Of a DNA stretch of 20,561 nucleotides, positions 8,826 through 16,931 are shown in pieces (within the stretch, counting starts at the first letter, position 1; each line of letters opens with the position of its first letter). The notes under the pieces are model-generated. The model did no database searches, was not told the origin of the DNA, and saw only the letters and a list, made by a program, of their open reading frames with translations. The DNA comes from Nitrospiria bacterium. GTDB taxonomy: Bacteria > Nitrospirota > Nitrospiria > Nitrospirales > UBA8639. Position numbers and translations under genes: made by a program. Where the stretch lies: NCBI GenBank assembly GCA_030430725.1, contig JAUIKP010000007.1:1-20561 (forward strand), given 5' to 3'.

Positions 8826-9830
8826 ATGTCGTCACCAAGGCAGTCTTCTCGTACCGGAAAATCCACTCCTTCCACACAGCGCAAGAAGAGGACGGCCCTT
8901 CCCAAGGACTTGCTGACGGTGGCCGATATTCCCAGGGATTCGATTCATCATCTGATAACTCTTGCTCAAAAGATGAAGGCTGCCCGAAAACACGGGCGCA
9001 CCACGTTTCCGTTGAAGGGCAAAACGTTGGGTCTTATTTTTGAAAAACCCTCTACGCGGACCAGGGTTTCATTCGAAGCCGGGATGAATCAACTTGGTGG
9101 ACAAGCCATTTTTCTAGCGTCCGAAAAAATCCAATTGAGCCGTGGAGAAAGTTTAGCCGATACGGCCAAAGTCCTAACGCGATACTTGGATGGACTCGTC
9201 GTAAGAACATTCAACCAAGCCTCCCTAGAAGAATGGGCCCGCCATACCTCGATTCCCGTCATCAATGGATTAACGGACGATTGTCACCCCTGCCAAGCCT
9301 TCGCTGATCTTTTGACCATTGTCGAGCATAGGGGCCCCGCGAAAGGCCTAAAGCTGGCATATATTGGAGATGGAAACAATATCACCCACTCCCTTGTCGA
9401 GATCGGGGCTAAAGTGGGTATGCATGTGACCGTAGGATGCCCACAAGGCTATGAACCGGATCCCCGTATCGTCGAAGCGGCCCAGGAGGAAAGCCAACAA
9501 ACAGGTGCCAGAATTGAAATCACTCATGATCCTAACATTGCCGCGACGGACGCTGATGTAATTTATACAGATGTGTGGATCAGCATGGGACAAGAACACC
9601 AGCAGGAAGCACGCATGGAAGCTCTGGCGCCCTATCAAGTCAACGGGAAACTCATGGAACAGGCAAAACCCAATGCCCTCCTCATGCATTGCCTGCCGGC
9701 CCATCGGGGAGAGGAAATAACCGAAGACGTACTGGACGGACCCCAATCCGTCGTTCTGGATCAAGCTGAAAACCGTCTACACATCCAAAAAGCCATTTTA
9801 CTTCAATGGCTAGGAAGACAGCCTTCATGA
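8826..9830 (+). CDS. argF: Ornithine carbamoyltransferase
   Basis: The enzyme transfers a carbamoyl group from carbamoyl phosphate to ornithine, giving citrulline. Signature residues are present: STRTR (76-80) for carbamoyl phosphate, HPCQ (154-157) and HCLP (288-291) with the ornithine-site cysteine. The 334 residues include about 25 N-terminal residues rich in Ser, Arg, Lys and Thr before the usual start at 'KDLLTVAD'. That extension is unusual for the family. The start lies 3 nt after argD, and the stop overlaps the argH start as ATGA, so translation is probably coupled. A later TTG at the 'DLL' segment could be an alternative start, but the operon spacing favours the ATG used here. Confidence 0.96.
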   Translation: MSSPRQSSRTGKSTPSTQRKKRTALPKDLLTVADIPRDSIHHLITLAQKMKAARKHGRTTFPLKGKTLGLIFEKPSTRTRVSFEAGMNQLGGQAIFLASEKIQLSRGESLADTAKVLTRYLDGLVVRTFNQASLEEWARHTSIPVINGLTDDCHPCQAFADLLTIVEHRGPAKGLKLAYIGDGNNITHSLVEIGAKVGMHVTVGCPQGYEPDPRIVEAAQEESQQTGARIEITHDPNIAATDADVIYTDVWISMGQEHQQEARMEALAPYQVNGKLMEQAKPNALLMHCLPAHRGEEITEDVLDGPQSVVLDQAENRLHIQKAILLQWLGRQPS

Positions 9831-11317
9831 AGAAACGCCCCGGCGCAACCTCCCTCAACACCCGATCCCGGTCTTCAGCATCTCCTCAACCAAAATCCAC
9901 ACGAAAACCCGGAGATCAAAAACTCTGGGGAGGGCGATTTCAGGGTCAAACACATCAACTAGTCGAAACATTCACCGCCTCGATCAACGTTGATCGCCGC
10001 CTGTATGAATACGACATTGAAGGCAGCATCGCCCACTGTAAAACGTTACAACGGGCTAAAGTCTTGCCGCAGCGAGAATGTCAAGCCATTATTCGAGGAC
10101 TCCTGACCATTCGTGATGACATTCGCGCCGGCCGCCATCAATGGAAGACCGAAGATGAAGATGTGCACATGAGCATTGAACGGCGCCTGACTGAGCTCAT
10201 AGGGCCAGTTGGCGGGAAACTCCACACCGGCCGAAGTCGGAATGATCAAGTCACCCTGGATCTTCGACTCTATCTCAGGGATACCCTCCGACACCTGAGC
10301 AATGATCTTCGTGTACTTCAACAGTCGCTCGTGACACTCGCGGAGCGGTATATGGGAGTGATGATGCCGGGCTATACACATTTACAGAGAGCCCAGCCCG
10401 TTCTCTTTTCACATCATGCCCTAGCCTATGTTGAAATGGTTGAGCGGGACAAAGGGCGTCTCCATGATGCCCTGGTTCGAATTAACGTCATGCCGTTAGG
10501 TTCCGGTGCGCTAGCTGGAAACAATTACCCGATCGACCGACACTATACCGCTTCCTTATTACAGTTCCCTCGCGTGACCCAGAACAGCTTGGATGCCGTG
10601 TCTGACCGAGACTACGTCATTGAGGTGCTTAGCGCTTGCGCGATCGTAATGATGCACCTCTCTCGTTTAAGTGAGGAGCTGATTTTATGGTCATCACAAG
10701 AATTCCACTTCACAGACCTTCCCGACGGATTTTGTACAGGCAGCAGCATGATGCCACAGAAAAAGAACCCGGACGTTCCAGAACTGATCCGTGGAAAAAC
10801 CGGTCGGGTCTATGGACATTTATTCAGCCTCCTGACCACATTAAAAGGATTGCCTCTCAGTTATAACCGAGACCTTCAGGAAGACAAAGAACCATTGTTT
10901 GACACATTGGATACCGTGACGATATCGGTTAATATTTACGCAGAGCTCCTGCATCAACTAACGATACGACCTGAGCCTATGAAAGAAGCGGTCTCTCAGG
11001 GTTTCCTGCTTGCCACGGAATTGGCGGACCATCTGGTTAAAAAGGGGGTGCCTTTCCGTGAATCCCACCACGTGGTGGGAAGTCTGGTACGGGAATGCTT
11101 AGCGAAAGGGAAGGATTTGGGACAACTCACTCAACAGGATTTACTGAATGCCTCCTCGTCCTTTGACGCCAAGGCCTTTCAAGCTTTCACTCCAGAAGCT
11201 GCGATAAACAATAAAAACATCATAGGTGGTACTGCGACAGCCCAAGTCACAAAACAGATCAATAGTTGGAAAAAATCATTACAGGCCGAAATGAAACGTT
11301 CCACGAAAAAACCGTGA
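9827..11317 (+). CDS. argH: Argininosuccinate lyase
   Basis: The enzyme splits argininosuccinate into arginine and fumarate, the last step of arginine synthesis. It belongs to the fumarase/aspartase superfamily. The signature GSSMMPQKKN (305-314) holds the mobile-loop catalytic Ser; 'TGRSRNDQV' and 'THLQRAQP' are the other conserved blocks. The ATG at 9827 overlaps the argF stop by 4 bp and follows AGGAAG by 9 nt; the earlier ATG at 9806 lies deep in argF and lacks such support. The 496-residue product has about 30 extra N-terminal residues rich in Ser, Arg, Lys and Pro before 'KLWGGRF'. No argG sits beside it, so argininosuccinate must be made by an enzyme coded elsewhere. Confidence 0.96.
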   Translation: MKKRPGATSLNTRSRSSASPQPKSTRKPGDQKLWGGRFQGQTHQLVETFTASINVDRRLYEYDIEGSIAHCKTLQRAKVLPQRECQAIIRGLLTIRDDIRAGRHQWKTEDEDVHMSIERRLTELIGPVGGKLHTGRSRNDQVTLDLRLYLRDTLRHLSNDLRVLQQSLVTLAERYMGVMMPGYTHLQRAQPVLFSHHALAYVEMVERDKGRLHDALVRINVMPLGSGALAGNNYPIDRHYTASLLQFPRVTQNSLDAVSDRDYVIEVLSACAIVMMHLSRLSEELILWSSQEFHFTDLPDGFCTGSSMMPQKKNPDVPELIRGKTGRVYGHLFSLLTTLKGLPLSYNRDLQEDKEPLFDTLDTVTISVNIYAELLHQLTIRPEPMKEAVSQGFLLATELADHLVKKGVPFRESHHVVGSLVRECLAKGKDLGQLTQQDLLNASSSFDAKAFQAFTPEAAINNKNIIGGTATAQVTKQINSWKKSLQAEMKRSTKKP

Positions 11318-11322
11318 ACGGC

Positions 11323-11574
11323 ATGAGCCAAATCTTAAAGACTCCTACCAGGTATCTCCCCATTTTTTGTATACTGGCACTCATCTTCTTCTCAATTGGT
11401 TGCGGAGCAGTGGGCCCTCCCATCCCACCAGAAAAAGTTGGCATTGAAGCCAAGAGACTGAAGCAACAGCAGGATCAGGCCAGAAAAGAGGGAAACTTCG
11501 ACCAGGACCCCCTGAATGAACCACTAGAAGAGGCAGTGGAATTACCCACCGTGTATCCTATCGATACCCGATAA
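11323..11574 (+). CDS. lptM: Small LptM-like lipoprotein
   Basis: An 83-residue exported lipoprotein. A basic N-terminus (MSQILKTPTR) and a hydrophobic segment lead to FFSIGC, with Cys27 as the likely lipidated residue. 'GCGAVGPPIPP' just after it matches the CGxxGPxxxP head of the LptM/YifL family, whose E. coli member helps mature the LPS transporter LptD. The rest is short, charged and Gln/Lys/Glu-rich, then acidic. In many proteobacteria an LptM gene precedes lysA; here the B12 radical SAM gene lies between them. The ATG is 5 nt after argH; a GTG at 11314, overlapping the argH stop as GTGA, is an alternative. The lipobox has Ser rather than Leu at -3, which is tolerable. The lipoprotein call is good, the LptM name moderate. 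Confidence 0.75.
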   Translation: MSQILKTPTRYLPIFCILALIFFSIGCGAVGPPIPPEKVGIEAKRLKQQQDQARKEGNFDQDPLNEPLEEAVELPTVYPIDTR

Positions 11575-11645
11575 TGCACAGGGATTTGTCCAAGGAGAAC
11601 CTCACGAGGTACAATGAGCCCCCCATAGCTTCTCCAACTGTTAGT

Positions 11646-11650
11646 GGAGG
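11646..11650 (+). promoter_or_regulatory. Shine-Dalgarno site of the B12 radical SAM gene
   Basis: GGAGG lies 11 nt before the ATG at 11662, a rather long but usable gap. A GTG at 11644 would overlap this site, so it is the less likely start. Confidence 0.55.
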
Positions 11651-11661
11651 ATAATAGTAGA

Positions 11662-13539
11662 ATGGATACCTCTCTCACTCAGGGTGAAATTCGCCCCAAA
11701 CTTCTATTACTTGATCCCTATCCACGAAACAACCCTTATCGCATGACGACTAGCGAACGCCGGTCGATCTGGTTCCCGAAGCTCAGCCTACCCTCGATTG
11801 CTGCCTATACTCCAACAACATGGGATGTCGAAATCGTGGACGAAGCCGTTAGAGATATCGATTTTGAGACTCCCTGTCATGTGGTTGGAATATCCATTAT
11901 GACCTGTTATGCCCCAAGAGCCTATGAAATCGCGGATGAATTTCGTCGACGCGGAAAACCCGTCATTCTCGGAGGGGTGCACCCCACCTATTGCCCAGAT
12001 GAAGCCCTTCGCCATTGCGATGCCATTGTCTGCGGGGAAGCCGAAGACCTTTGGCCTCAAGTCATCACCGACATCGAGGCCGGGTCCTTGAAACAAATCT
12101 ATCGCATGGACCAATTCCCAATCTTGAGTCATTACAAGCCCCCGCGTATTGAATTGCTCAGCCCGGATTCTTATATGACCAGACTTTGCACCTTTACGAC
12201 GCGAGGATGTCATTTTGATTGTGAGTTTTGCAGCGTTTCGCCATTTAATGGCAAAACCACTCGACGCCGACCCGTCCCCGAAGTCATTGAAGAGCTGAAA
12301 AGAGCCAAAGAATGGCTGCGCTCGGACATTATTGAACGAATGACCGGTGGGTCACTTTTCCACGCCTTAACAACCTCCCTGAAAATTTGGGTAGGGTTGG
12401 AAGAAGGTTCGATTGTTGCTTTTGTTGATGACCTGCATAACAGTCATCGTGCCTACTGCCGTGAGTTATGGCAGGCCCTGAAATCTCTCAACATTAAATG
12501 GGGCTGTCAGTCCACACTCTTTCTTGGCGATGATCCTGAAATGGTACGATTAGCTGCCGATAGCGGTTGCGTATCGGTTTTTGTGGGGATGGAATCGTTA
12601 TCGGATGATTCGCTCGATGAAACCAACAAAGGATTTAATCAGGTGCGGAAATTTGAAAATCAGATTAAGATGTTTCATGACCATGGCATCATGGTGAATC
12701 CCGGTCTCGTTTTTGGATTTGATAATGACGACGAATCGGTATTCGAGACCGCCGTAGAGTTTTTGACACGAAACAAAGTCGAATTGGCCTATTTTAATGT
12801 GTTGACTCCCCTTCCAGGAACAGCTTTGTTCGAACGCTTTAAGCGGGAGGACCGGATCATTGATCAGGACTGGTCGAAGTATGACGGGAAGCACGTAGTA
12901 TACACACCCAAACGCATGTCAGCTGAGCAATTACAGGAAGGGTTTTTCTGGGCCAACCACCAGTTTTATTCCTGGCCCTGCATCTGGAATCGCATGGGGC
13001 ATACGAGCCAACGACTGATTCCCCGTCTTGAAATGAATTGGGAATTTCGAAAATTGATCTACCGTACCACACCCAAAGGGGCTCTATCCCCCCTGGCTAA
13101 AGTCTTAAAGAGTCTGCAAACCAAACTCCCGACATTTGAAACGCAGCACCTCGTTCCTAACGCTCTTCACCCTCAACCATCTCCTGACTCCAAACCCCAG
13201 GAGCTCTGCTTGAAAATGAAAGCTCGTCGTCACGATGCCTTTGCGGCCTTGTTCATTGATCTGGAGGGAACGTTAGACCACCTGAATGCCAAGGAACTTT
13301 TGAAAAGGATTACACAAGCTGGACGTGAGGCCAAAATGGATATTGTGGTCAACTTTGAGCATATAAAACATGCGACTCCGAAAGCTATTTACACCTTATT
13401 TGATGGGGAAATTCTCCGAGCCATCACCCCTCACACGAAATTACGGTATCGAAACTTAAAAGAAGCCTTTCAATCCATTGTTTCCGAAATCGCTCTTGAA
13501 CATTTGGACCTGTTTGATGAGGATATCCAGCATGCATGA
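11662..13539 (+). CDS. B12-binding radical SAM protein with C-terminal STAS-like domain
   Basis: The 625-residue protein opens with a cobalamin-binding-type Rossmann domain (about 10-160, with GGVHP at 104-108). The radical SAM core carries CxxxCxxC at Cys183, Cys187 and Cys190. The sequence around the core resembles the B12 radical SAM group that includes HpnP and BchE. About 33 residues (217-249) interrupt the usual path from the cluster loop to 'FVDDLHNSHRAYC'. Residues from about 515 to 620 ('ALFIDLEGTLDHLNA' onward) look like a STAS domain, as in anti-sigma antagonists. Substrate is unknown; methylation or ring chemistry is typical of the class. It sits between the lipoprotein and lysA, and its last 8 bp overlap lysA, so it is co-translated with lysine synthesis. 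Core domains are clear; the STAS call is by pattern only. Confidence 0.88.
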   Translation: MDTSLTQGEIRPKLLLLDPYPRNNPYRMTTSERRSIWFPKLSLPSIAAYTPTTWDVEIVDEAVRDIDFETPCHVVGISIMTCYAPRAYEIADEFRRRGKPVILGGVHPTYCPDEALRHCDAIVCGEAEDLWPQVITDIEAGSLKQIYRMDQFPILSHYKPPRIELLSPDSYMTRLCTFTTRGCHFDCEFCSVSPFNGKTTRRRPVPEVIEELKRAKEWLRSDIIERMTGGSLFHALTTSLKIWVGLEEGSIVAFVDDLHNSHRAYCRELWQALKSLNIKWGCQSTLFLGDDPEMVRLAADSGCVSVFVGMESLSDDSLDETNKGFNQVRKFENQIKMFHDHGIMVNPGLVFGFDNDDESVFETAVEFLTRNKVELAYFNVLTPLPGTALFERFKREDRIIDQDWSKYDGKHVVYTPKRMSAEQLQEGFFWANHQFYSWPCIWNRMGHTSQRLIPRLEMNWEFRKLIYRTTPKGALSPLAKVLKSLQTKLPTFETQHLVPNALHPQPSPDSKPQELCLKMKARRHDAFAALFIDLEGTLDHLNAKELLKRITQAGREAKMDIVVNFEHIKHATPKAIYTLFDGEILRAITPHTKLRYRNLKEAFQSIVSEIALEHLDLFDEDIQHA

Positions 13540-14794
13540 CTTTCACTACCAGGGGGACGAATTATTCTGTGAGGAGGTCCCCATTCATCAAATTACGGAA
13601 CAGGTGGGGACCCCCTGTTACATTTATAGCCACCGGACATTAATTCGGCATTTTCATGCTTTTGATCAAGCCTTTAATGCCATCCCACATATCGTGGCCT
13701 TTGCCATGAAAGCGAATTCAAACCTGACCGTCTTGCGTCTGCTTGCCAAAGAAGGGTGTGGCGCAGATATCGTGTCGGGTGGAGAACTTTTCCGCGCATT
13801 AACAGCAGGAATGACACCCAACAAAATTGTCTTTGCCGGGGTTGGCAAATCCAAAGAGGAAATTCAATATGCATTGGAGTCGAATATTCTGATGTTCAAT
13901 GTTGAATCTCCCGGTGAACTTCAGCAGATCAATGAGGTCGCTGGCTCCATGGGTCTTCGCGCCAAAGTGGCGTTGCGCATCAATCCGGATATTGATCCCC
14001 AGACCCATCCGTACATTTCTACCGGATTAAAAAAAAGCAAATTCGGAATTGGAGCGGACAGGGCACTTGAAGAATTTGACGTAGCAGGGAACCTTCCTCA
14101 CATTAAAGTTGTCGGCGTTCATTCACACATTGGGTCCCAATTAACCCAGGTCACGCCATTTGTTGATGCCTTAAAAAAAGTAATCGCCTTAATACAAACA
14201 CTCCAAGCTAAAGGTGTCCATATCCAGTATCTCAACATAGGCGGAGGACTGGGCATTACTTACTCGGACGAAACGCCTCCTCATCCCAAAGACCTGGCTG
14301 AGGCCATTTCTCCGTTGCTACAATCCGTCTCATGCCAAATCATTATGGAACCGGGCCGGTCCATTGCAGGGAACGCAGGCATATTGGTAACGAAAGTGTT
14401 GTATAACAAGAAAAGCGCGGACAAGCATTTCGTGATTGTCGATGCCGCAATGAATGATTTGTTACGACCAAGCTTATATGATTCCCACCACGATATTCAG
14501 CCGGTACTCAAAAAAGAGTCATCCGCAGTCAACGCCGTTGATGTAGTGGGACCCATTTGCGAATCAGGAGATTTTTTAGCAAAAGATCGAAAAATGCCCA
14601 ATTCTCAACCTGGAGATCTCCTGGCCGTCATGAGTGCTGGGGCGTATGGATTTACAATGGCTTCGAATTATAATTCCCGACCACGTGTCCCCGAGGTGCT
14701 CGTGAAAGGGAAGGACATCACAGTCATTCGAAAACGAGAAAGCTACGAAGACCTCATACGAGGCGAAACCATTTCAGAAGCCTTCTCGAATTGA
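13532..14794 (+). CDS. lysA: Diaminopimelate decarboxylase
   Basis: The enzyme removes CO2 from meso-diaminopimelate to give lysine, the last step of the pathway, using PLP in an alanine-racemase-type barrel. Lys60 in 'FAMKANSN' is the PLP lysine. 'HSHIGSQ', 'LNIGGGLGITY' and 'EPGRSI' are the phosphate-binding and barrel motifs, and 'GPICESGD' supplies the cysteine that contributes to the partner active site. The product is 420 residues. I chose the ATG giving MHDFHYQGDEL, which fits homologues; TGAGGA lies about 9 nt upstream. ORF starts farther upstream lie inside the radical SAM gene. The gene overlaps that gene by 8 bp and is followed 93 bp later by dapA. Confidence 0.96.
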   Translation: MHDFHYQGDELFCEEVPIHQITEQVGTPCYIYSHRTLIRHFHAFDQAFNAIPHIVAFAMKANSNLTVLRLLAKEGCGADIVSGGELFRALTAGMTPNKIVFAGVGKSKEEIQYALESNILMFNVESPGELQQINEVAGSMGLRAKVALRINPDIDPQTHPYISTGLKKSKFGIGADRALEEFDVAGNLPHIKVVGVHSHIGSQLTQVTPFVDALKKVIALIQTLQAKGVHIQYLNIGGGLGITYSDETPPHPKDLAEAISPLLQSVSCQIIMEPGRSIAGNAGILVTKVLYNKKSADKHFVIVDAAMNDLLRPSLYDSHHDIQPVLKKESSAVNAVDVVGPICESGDFLAKDRKMPNSQPGDLLAVMSAGAYGFTMASNYNSRPRVPEVLVKGKDITVIRKRESYEDLIRGETISEAFSN

Positions 14795-14809
14795 ATTTTT
14801 GATTTAAAC

Positions 14810-14845
14810 CCTTGTGTTGATTCACCAAGGCATTCTCCTTTTTTT
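14810..14845 (+). terminator. Weak hairpin and T-run between lysA and dapA
   Basis: CCTTG (14810-14814) can pair with CAAGG (14826-14830), and the inner TG/CA may add two pairs. A run of seven T follows at 14839-14845, eight nt beyond the stem. It is too weak and loosely spaced to be a sure terminator, so partial readthrough into dapA is likely. Confidence 0.3.
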
Positions 14846-14887
14846 CATAACGCAAGTTCCCTACATCGGGGGATTGAGGGAAGAATT

Positions 14888-15760
14888 ATGTTCAGCGGTT
14901 CGTTAGTTGCTATTGTCACCCCATTCTCCAAGGGAAAATTTGATGAAAGGGCCATGGCCGATCTCATCGAATCCCAAATTTCTTCTGGGACCCATGGCTT
15001 TGTACCCTGTGGGACGACAGGGGAATCAGCCACCTTGACTCCGGAAGAGCATGAACGGGTCGTTTCATTCACCATTGAAGTCGTGAATAAGCGGGTTCCT
15101 GTCATTGCCGGAACAGGCTCAAACTCTACCGATGAAGCCATTACTTTTACGAAACATGCCAAATCCGTAGGTGCCGATGGTGCTTTGCTCATCACGCCGT
15201 ATTACAATAAGCCCACACAGGAAGGGTTATATCGTCATTTTTCGGCCATCGCCAAAGCCGTCGACTTACCCCAAATCCTATACAATATTCCAGGGCGGAC
15301 CAGCGTCAACATGTCTCCGACCACGGTGAGCCGTCTGTCGGAGATCCAGAATATTATTGGCATCAAGGAAGGCAGTGGATCTCTCCAACAGGTATCCGAA
15401 ATAATTCAACAATCCCGCCCTGGCTTCCTTGTGCTTTCAGGGGATGATCCCTTAACGCTTCCTATGATCGCCCTCGGGGGGAAAGGCGTGATCACGGTGA
15501 CCGCGAACGTCGCTCCGACCCATATGGCAAACATGGTCAACGCCGCACTAAAAGGTGACTACGAAGCAGCTAGACTCCTTCACTACAAACTCTCTCCCCT
15601 CTTTGGAGCTTTATTTGTGGAGACTAATCCCATTCCCGTGAAAGCGGCTCTGGCCATGATGGGAAAAATGTCAGAGGAGGTTCGACTGCCGCTTACCCCG
15701 CTTGCCGCGGAATTTCGACCAGCCCTCCAAGAAGCCTTGGAACAAGCCGGAGTGCTCTGA
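14888..15760 (+). CDS. dapA: 4-hydroxy-tetrahydrodipicolinate synthase
   Basis: The enzyme condenses pyruvate with aspartate semialdehyde, the committed step toward diaminopimelate and lysine, and is often inhibited by lysine. Lys160 in 'IGIKEGSG' forms the Schiff base. Thr43/Thr44 in 'GTTGES', Tyr106 in 'TPYYNKP' and Tyr132 in 'YNIPGRTS' make up the catalytic triad region, with Arg137 placed to bind aspartate semialdehyde. The 290-residue length is standard. The ATG follows AGGGAAG. The stop is 13 nt before dapB, so the two form a pair that supplies dihydrodipicolinate for both cell-wall and lysine synthesis. Confidence 0.97.
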   Translation: MFSGSLVAIVTPFSKGKFDERAMADLIESQISSGTHGFVPCGTTGESATLTPEEHERVVSFTIEVVNKRVPVIAGTGSNSTDEAITFTKHAKSVGADGALLITPYYNKPTQEGLYRHFSAIAKAVDLPQILYNIPGRTSVNMSPTTVSRLSEIQNIIGIKEGSGSLQQVSEIIQQSRPGFLVLSGDDPLTLPMIALGGKGVITVTANVAPTHMANMVNAALKGDYEAARLLHYKLSPLFGALFVETNPIPVKAALAMMGKMSEEVRLPLTPLAAEFRPALQEALEQAGVL

Positions 15761-15773
15761 GGAAAGAGAACGC

Positions 15774-16577
15774 ATGATTCGAACAATTATTACCGGCGCG
15801 GCTGGTCGAATGGGTATGCGATTAGTTGCGTTAACTCAGGGCACCCCTGGGCTACACCTTTCCGGTGCAGTTGAAGTCAAAGGGCATTCTGCTATTGGAA
15901 AAGACGCTGGCGAAGTCGCCCAAATCGGGCAAGTAAACGTTCCGATCACCGACGATCTCCACACCTGCCTCTCCCAGGGTGATGTGGTGGTCGACTTCAC
16001 GGCTCCTTCATCCTGTCTGGTCAACCTCAAGCATGTCGTCAAATCCAACAAGTCCATGGTCATTGGAACTACCGGATTCACTGATCAAGAATTGGCCCAA
16101 CTTAAAACATTCGCTCTCAAAATCCCCTGTGTGTTTTCCCCAAACATGAGTGTAGGGATCAATGTGCTTCTCAGCACCATCGGGAAAATCGCCAGATCTC
16201 TAGGTGAGCAGTACAACATCGAAGTAATCGAAGCCCATCACAATAAGAAAAAGGACGCCCCCAGCGGAACCGCCCTAAAACTGGCTGAGGCTCTGGCAGA
16301 AGGCATGGAATGGGATTTACAAGAGGTAGGCGTCTATACACGACACGGTATGACCGGCGAACGGAAAATTCGTGAAATTGGCATGCAAACCATCCGCGCA
16401 GGAGATATTGTTGGCGATCACACCATTTTATTGGGGGGACCAGGAGAACGCATTGAAATAACCCACCGGGCTCATACTCGCGATACCTTTGCCCAGGGCG
16501 CGCTCCGGGCAGCTGAATGGGTTGCCCAAAAACCACCTGGCCTCTATTCCATGGCCGACGTTTTAGGCTTATCCTAA
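15774..16577 (+). CDS. dapB: 4-hydroxy-tetrahydrodipicolinate reductase
   Basis: The enzyme reduces the DapA product with NAD(P)H to tetrahydrodipicolinate. GAAGRMG (8-14) is the nucleotide-binding loop. The family signature around E153-AHH-NKKKD-APSGTA holds catalytic His155 and Lys159, and 'GTTGF' and 'SPNMSVG' are also typical. The length is 267 residues. The ATG follows GAGGAAAGAG; an open frame reaching back to 15702 lies within dapA and is not used. It is the last gene of the arg-lys run: no dapD/dapL, dapE or dapF is present here, so the remaining lysine steps must be coded elsewhere. Confidence 0.97.
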   Translation: MIRTIITGAAGRMGMRLVALTQGTPGLHLSGAVEVKGHSAIGKDAGEVAQIGQVNVPITDDLHTCLSQGDVVVDFTAPSSCLVNLKHVVKSNKSMVIGTTGFTDQELAQLKTFALKIPCVFSPNMSVGINVLLSTIGKIARSLGEQYNIEVIEAHHNKKKDAPSGTALKLAEALAEGMEWDLQEVGVYTRHGMTGERKIREIGMQTIRAGDIVGDHTILLGGPGERIEITHRAHTRDTFAQGALRAAEWVAQKPPGLYSMADVLGLS

Positions 16578-16931
16578 ACCAAAACAACTTCCCGAATGTA
16601 TCCGCTATATCGGCATGAAAGATGACAGCCAACAGAAACTTTAATCACACACAATTAAGGTATACCTCCTCAACAACAATTGCATGAGACCTATCTTCTC
16701 AAATGTATCCAAGCCATACGATCGAGCACCTACTTATCCTGGCCTAAAAGACTCCATTCATCCTATCGATACACAATTCTTTCATTGACAAAGCCGAAGA
16801 GCACGTGGTCTTATCGAAAGAGATCCAAGGATCACATTCACTCATCAACCCTTCGCTTTGAATCTCACCGGACGAGATAAGGGATTAGCGAAAATACATA
16901 TCAGGTTTATGTAAAAAGGAGACTGGCTGTA
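16578..16931. other. Intergenic region after dapB
   Basis: This 354-bp stretch shows no clear terminator. It contains a perfect 10-bp palindrome AGGTATACCT (16658-16667) and a promoter-like pair near 16785-16814. A 66-codon open frame at 16680-16880 has no Shine-Dalgarno and a non-protein-like composition, so I treat it as chance. Confidence 0.5.
16785..16814 (+). promoter_or_regulatory. Candidate sigma70 promoter for the small acidic protein
   Basis: A perfect -35 TTGACA (16785-16790) lies 18 nt before TCTTAT (16809-16814), which matches four of six -10 bases. It would start transcription about 110 nt before the ATG at 16932. Confidence 0.4.

Noticed and set aside
9806..9826. Earlier ATG for argH
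   Set aside because: It lies well inside argF. The ATG at 9827 has the ATGA overlap and a placed AGGAAG site.
13478..13531. Longer start for lysA
   Set aside because: These codons lie in the radical SAM gene, and LysA homologues begin at the MHDF-type segment.
15702..15773. Longer start for dapB
   Set aside because: It overlaps the dapA end. The ATG at 15774 directly begins the NADPH-binding domain and has a good ribosome site.
16680..16880. 66-codon open frame after dapB
   Set aside because: No Shine-Dalgarno site, odd composition (many Ser, Arg, Tyr, His) and no family resemblance; probably chance.
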